Of a stretch of DNA of 64,000 bases, positions 58,556-64,000 are shown one piece after another. This stretch comes from Aphrophora alni. Taxonomy: Eukaryota > Arthropoda > Insecta > Hemiptera > Aphrophoridae. The notes under the pieces were generated by a model. That model was not told where the DNA came from. It did no database searches and saw only the letters and a program-made list of their open reading frames with translations. A program made the translations under genes and the position numbers. The stretch covers positions 73,322,718 to 73,386,717 of the forward strand of contig OY740765.1 of assembly GCA_963513935.1 (NCBI GenBank). Direction: 5' to 3'. Positions within the stretch are counted from its first letter, which is position 1. Each line of letters opens with the position of its first letter.

Positions 58556-60625
58556 TGTTACCAGGGGACTTAAATTTAATAAAGGCGGAACTAAAATGGT
58601 AACGATGTTTGAAAAGAAAAATAAAAAAAAGACAAAGACAAGTTTAATAATTAACAAGGCTCAAGTTTATTGAAAACAGAAAAGAGATTTCGACGGTTCA
58701 GACTTTGTCATTTACAACAAAAAACATCCTGACACAAATCATCAGTAAAAAAAAACTTATGATTAACAAGATCATAAATTATAAAAGTTATAAGCCCTTA
58801 ATTGTAACATATAATAATTTAGATAAAAAAAAAAAATTAATCAACAGATTCTAAAAATTTATCCCCCCCCTTTTAATTTATATATATATATATTTATAGT
58901 TACAAAAATTTAACAATAAAAAAAAAAGACAATGAGCACAGCTTAATAATTCACAGAATTATAATTAATCAAAAAAAAAGATTATACGCCCTTAAAGTAA
59001 AAGTATAATAATTAAAAAAAAATTAATCAAGATTTTCAAAAAAAAACTTATCCCCCCTTTTTTAGTTTAGTTTATAAGATGATAGTTTCCTTTTAAACAG
59101 TAACAGAATTTAACAAAATATAAAAGAGCTTGATATTTTAAGTTCAAGAAAGATCATATCTATAGTTAACATGTTTATCACTAAACTAAAGTAACATAAT
59201 ATAATTGGTTTGAAAATTTCTTAAAAAAAAAAACTGTATTGGCCAATAAATTTATATTTAAATAAAAAAAAAAAAGGAAAATAATTTAGGATTTTGAAAT
59301 TTTGTTAATTGACGTCAATTATTTTAATTTAGAAACTAACCTCTTGGAGGTTGTTAGGACCGAAAATTGCATGCAGGCTCCACCCAATAAATTGTTATAT
59401 AATTTATAAATAATTACAAAAGTCTACATCTAGAAAATAGTTTGAAGGAACACATATTTGCGGAAGTAAATTTAGGCACATAAATCATATGAGTTAGTTA
59501 AAGTTCAGTAAAGTCAGCTGTAAAAAAAAGGACATCACTTTTATGCACTTGAAAATCTGAAGTTATGTGATGCAAAAACGTGTTTTGCCAACAGGACGAA
59601 ACTTGCTAGGATGATTCGCTGGTTTGCGCAATATGAGACAAGAATTTCTCTATTTCTCCTACCAGCATATTGGCTGTGGCAAACAAAAAACACGTTTCTT
59701 TTAGCGTCTGTGCAAGATCAGACATGTTGTAGCATTAATGTTCTTTATGGAAGAAAATATCTGGTTATTTGTCAAAATTAAAGTAAATTAATTGCATCAC
59801 AGAAATTCGTTAAGATTGTAATTAAAAGCTTCTTAGATGATTATAAATTTATTTATATATATAGTTTTGTTTTAAAAGAAAGCTTGTATAAGACTTGTAA
59901 GATTCTTCAAAAGTCTATAAAACGAAATTTTCTGATTTAGAAGAAATTTCTCTAATTGTTTTATATTTGACATGTTCAATAGGATATTCTGATCATTTAA
60001 TGTTCAACATTAGTCTGCACTTATTTCACAAAATTGTTCAAAACTTAAAATGTGCCTTTACAAGGTTTTGTAAATGATGTTTTAAGAAAAGAAAATTTTT
60101 ATAATCATTTAGTTTCAAAAGAAAATAGAATATTAAATAAAACATGAAATACATATTTTAAAGAATACATGATAATTAACAAATTATTTTAAAAATTAAC
60201 AAAATATATAATATGACAAAATCTGTAAGGTTGAAGTACCTGGTTAATCCTGTCGCAGTTCACGTGAGCATGTACCGAGAAAAATGATGGTTATTTTAAC
60301 ATTTTGAACTAGGTTATTTAAACTAAAACGCACGAACTGTAAATTAACATGATGTTGTATGAGACTTGTAAGGTTAGAGAGAAAAAAAACTTTTGTTAGA
60401 TGAGTGATGCAGAATGTAGACCATGTTGTTATCACATCTAGACTGTGGACCGGGTATTAGAGAAGCTAGCTTGACCGGCGAATGGACTTTGTGTTCGGTA
60501 TCAGGCGATGCTTGGTTTTGGAGCGGGCCGCCAGGTGCCAGCATCTGTCAAGGGACGGAAATTGGACGTGGAAGAGTGTTAATGAAGTTGAATGTATATT
60601 TACGAATGTGTTTTTGAATGCTACA
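58556..60625 (-). repeat. LTR of element B, 3' copy in element orientation
   Basis: 2070 bp, TGTTACC ... GCTACA as read on +. Ends immediately before the polypurine tract. Differs from the partial LTR at 62738 mainly by run-length changes (for example C8 versus C6 near 58863/63042). Confidence 0.87.
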
Positions 60626-60638
60626 GCTCTCCCCCCCC
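60626..60638 (-). promoter_or_regulatory. Polypurine tract of element B
   Basis: GGGGGGGGAGAGC on the - strand directly before the LTR, as in element A. Confidence 0.8.
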
Positions 60639-62715
60639 GAAAGACGGAGTTGGGGTGGAGTCAGAAAAGAGGCCAGAAGGGCCTCCCACAAAATTTAGAA
60701 AAAAGGGACAAGGGCCAGAAGGGCCTCCAAAAAAAAAATTCTAAAGAAGTGGCCAGAAGGGCCTCCAAGAACAGATTGAAGAAAGGGGCCAGAAGGGCCT
60801 CCTACAAAATTTAGCAACGGGGCACCTGATAGAAACAACGCTTCATAATGCTTTAATAATCACCACTCTAGGGTGTAGCCTCCTTCGGCACTTACTTATT
60901 AAATTTTGAAATTTCTATAGCGTCTCAGCTCTTCCCACCTATCATTGGGTCAAGCCCCCGACAGAAAGAGCTGAAGGGTGACGCAAAGGTCGACATTGCT
61001 GTGCATGAACTGACTTTGTACTCTAAGGTACGTGGGGAAAGGGGTGGAGTGGCACCTCGGGATACCAAGTGGAGGTGACCACTCCGGGGACCAGGGGAGG
61101 GAATGTGCATGGCACATGGCATTGCAGGAAAGGTCGGACTCAGACGGGGGGAGTATCCTCTGAGCCGACCTTAACATAAATTATAAAAATAAATAAAAAT
61201 AAATGAAAAACTCCTGAAGCCAATTAGGTCAGATCATGCTCAGCGTCGTTATTTTTAAATTCCTCTTCTCCCATACGAAGAGAAATTTAAACTATTCACG
61301 GCTCTTAACAATTTCCGTGAGAAAAAAGAATTTTGAAGGGTCTAAACAAATAATACATTTTGAAAATAAACAAAGAAGCAGTATGAAACGTTGGGGAGTC
61401 AAAATGGTTTTACTGCGCAAGGCAGGGCATGTAGTTGACTTAAGGTCTTATATGTGTATCTTTAATCATGTGCCCCAAAAAGGAATTTAAATTAATCAAA
61501 AAAGGTGTAAAAAAAAATTTCATCAAAATTTCTAAGTGTAAAAAAAAAGATGTACAAAAGAAAGAAGTGTAAAAAAAAAGGTGTAGCAAAAGAGATGGTG
61601 CCAAGATGAAAGTATATAAAAGGTGACCCATGACAAAAAAACAAACTCCGGTTTTCTCAACCCTAAACAAACTAAATAAGGAACCAACATGTTGACCTGC
61701 TAATAAAAAAGACAAACAACCGAATAATTTAAAGAATAGACAAACAGGCCAACCATGTTGTCCTACATACAAAACTGGGCCCCTATAATTTGGAAGAGAA
61801 AAAAAAAATTTTAGCACACAATGATATATTATTAAAGGTGTTCAACATTTCAATTTACTATTAAACAAATGCCACCATCTGCATCAACCAGTCCACCGCC
61901 ATCTTGCCCATTACTCAACATGATAAAATTTAAAAAAAAATAAATAAAAATAATTTTCCTTCAAGATGACCAAAAAAAATTCAAAAGCAAGCTCCGTGTT
62001 CTTTAACGGGTCCACTAATCGCAGCAAATCCACTGCCATTTTAACTGTTGCTGATAATAATAGATAAAAAAAAATAAACCAAGTAATTTAAAAAAAATTT
62101 CTTTTAAGATGATGCAAAAAAAAGAAAGAGCCAGAGAAAGACTCAAGAATTATATGTAGTGTAGTTGTCGTGTATATGTGTGTGTGTAAGTATGAATTAA
62201 TACAGACAACGAAAGAAAACTCGAGAAAATTTTTTTTGAAGGAGATTTTGAATTTTTTTTGTTTTTTTGTTTTTAACTATTTTTGGATTTTATTATTTAT
62301 TTAAATTTTTTTTGGATTCCCGAATGAGCCCGCTGTCTGGATCAAATTCAGTGAATGACTAGTGTGCAGTGTATGTAAATATATATATATATATATAAAA
62401 AAAATTTAAGCAGACAAAATAATAATAAAAAAAAAATTTATCGAAATTGGTTTAGAAGATTTTGTGTAAGTGTTTATAAAAATAAATAAATAAAAAAAAA
62501 GAGACTATAGATTTATAGAGATTTAAATATTTAAAATAAATAAAAAAATTTCATCAGCAACAGTTGTGCAGTATTTGAAAAAGCTGCAAAACATAAAAAT
62601 GAGCCTTGTTTAACAAAGAATTTTGAATTTAAATTTAGATAGTTCCAATGCAAAATTTTGAAAATTAACTAAGGTTCCAGAATTTAAAATTAACCACGCT
62701 ATAATTTAGAGAAAA

Positions 62716-62731
62716 CCACGCTCTGCTACCA
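62716..62731 (-). promoter_or_regulatory. Primer binding site of element B, initiator tRNA-Met type
   Basis: TGGTAGCAGAGCGTGG on the - strand, 6 bases from the LTR end, identical to that of element A. Confidence 0.8.
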
Positions 62732-62737
62732 GAAACA

Positions 62738-64000
62738 TGTTACCAGGGGACTTAAATTTAATAAAGGCGGAACCAAAATGGTAACAATGTTTGAAAAGAA
62801 AGATAAAAAAAAGACAAAGACAAGTTTAATAATTAACAAGGCTCAAGTTTATTGAAAACAGAAAGAAATTTCGACGGTTCAGACTTTGTCATTTACAACA
62901 AAAGACATCCTGACACAAATCATCAGTAAAAAAAAACTTATGATTAACAAGATCATAAATTGTAAAAGTTATAAGCCCTTAATTGTAACATATAATAATT
63001 TAGATAAAAAAAAAATTAATCAACAGATTCTAAAAATTTATCCCCCCTTTTAGTATATATATATATTTATAGTTACAAAAATTTAACAATAAAAAAAAAA
63101 CAATGAGCACAGCTTAATAATTCACAGAATTATAATTAATCAAAAAAAAAGATTATACGCCCTTAAAGTAAAAGTATAATAATTAAAAAAAAATTAATCA
63201 AGATTTTCAAAAAAAAACTTATCCCCCCTTTTTTAGTTTAGTTTATAAGATGATAGTTTCCTTTTAAACAGTAACAGAATTTAACAAAATATAAAAGAGC
63301 TTGATATTTTAAGTTCAAGAAAGATCATATCTATAGTTAACATGTTTATCACTAAACTAAAGTAACATAATATAATTGGTTTGAAAATTTCTTAAAAAAA
63401 AAAACTGTATTGGCCAATAAATTTATATTTAAATAAAAAAAAAAAAGGAAAATAATTTAGGATTTTGAAATTTTGTTAATTGACGTCAATTATTTTAATT
63501 TAGAAACTAACCTCTTGGAGGTTGTTAGGACCGAAAATTGCATGCAGGCTCCACCCAATAAATTGTTATATAATTTATAAATAATTACAAAAGTCTACAT
63601 CTAGAAAATAGTTTGAAGGAACACATATTTGCGGAAGTAAATTTAGGCACATAAATCATATGAGTTAGTTAAAGTTCAGTAAAGTCAGCTGTAAAAAAAA
63701 GGACATCACTTTTATGCACTTGAAAATCTGAAGTTATGTGATGCAAAAACGTGTTTTGCCAACAGGACGAAACTTGCTAGGATGATTCGCTGGTTTGCGC
63801 AATATGAGACAAGAATTTCTCTATTTCTCCTACCAGCATATTGGCTGTGGCAAACAAAAAACACGTTTCTTTTAGCGTCTGTGCAAGATCAGACATGTTG
63901 TAGCATTAATGTTCTTTATGGAAGAAAATATCTGGTTATTTGTCAAAATTAAAGTAAATTAATTGCATCACAGAAATTCGTTAAGATTGTAATTAAAAGC
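62738..64000 (-). repeat. LTR of element B, 5' copy in element orientation (partial)
   Basis: First 1263 bp (read on +) of the second LTR, starting TGTTACCAGGGG; the rest is outside the window. Confidence 0.87.

Larger units (their letters stand above)
58556..64000 (-). mobile_element. LARD-like noncoding LTR retrotransposon, element B (cut by window end)
   Basis: LTR 58556-60625 (2070 bp), internal 60626-62737 (2112 bp), second LTR from 62738 to beyond the edge (1263 bp seen). Same structure as element A: polypurine tract GGGGGGGGAGAGC at 60626-60638 and initiator-tRNA-Met primer site at 62716-62731, both on -. The internal region is collinear with that of A with many small indels and again encodes no retroviral-type protein. 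The LTRs of B resemble each other more than those of A, so B is a separate insertion. Confidence 0.83.

Overview
This is an AT-rich, intron- and transposon-dominated eukaryotic window. The mix of families (piggyBac-like, hAT, pogo/Tigger, a Penelope-like element, an RNase H-bearing non-LTR element, Ty3-type LTR elements) and the protein sequence of the host gene suggest an arthropod, probably an insect. The sequence alone does not fix the species.

One host gene is visible on the + strand: a Nipped-B/NIPBL (Scc2) cohesin-loader homologue. I find six internal exons (7783-8280, 11519-11655, 19488-19677, 23158-23319, 31694-31867, 43217-43407). Each has an AG acceptor and a GT donor, and all join in phase. 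They cover the N-terminal disordered half up to the conserved start of the helical part. The first exons and the HEAT-repeat exons are not seen, so they should lie outside the window (possible in-phase small exons excepted). The introns are 3.2, 7.8, 3.5, 8.4 and 11.3 kb, and one of more than 20 kb runs off the right edge. Most of that length is mobile DNA.

Layout: 1-7.1 kb holds three members of a large noncoding TTAA-flanked family (called E here), with a reverse-transcriptase scrap and a piggyBac remnant between them. 9-11 kb has a degraded E copy and a 604-bp Tigger derivative. 16.3-16.7 kb is a long palindrome. 18.0-19.1 and 29.9-31.0 kb are two ~1.05-kb TTAA elements that keep only the acidic start of a piggyBac transposase. 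20.0-21.5 kb is a long-TIR element. 23.4-29.4 kb contains two reversed E copies, each split by a Tigger derivative, plus a broken Tigger gene and a Penelope-like element with inverted arms. 33.4-39.6 kb is a complete noncoding LTR element (LARD-like) with almost identical 2.07-kb LTRs; a solo LTR follows at 40.5-42.4 kb and a second element fills 58.6 kb to the right edge. 44-54.5 kb is one decayed non-LTR retrotransposon split by three TTAA elements, one of which was itself hit by a nearly intact hAT element. 54.8-58.4 kb is a decayed Ty3-type gag split by a second hAT element.

The target-site duplications are readable for most insertions, so the order of the layers can be reconstructed. The most interesting item is the LTR family: its structure is complete (initiator-tRNA-Met primer site, polypurine tract, TG...CA LTRs) and recently mobile, yet it has no recognisable protein and must be driven in trans.
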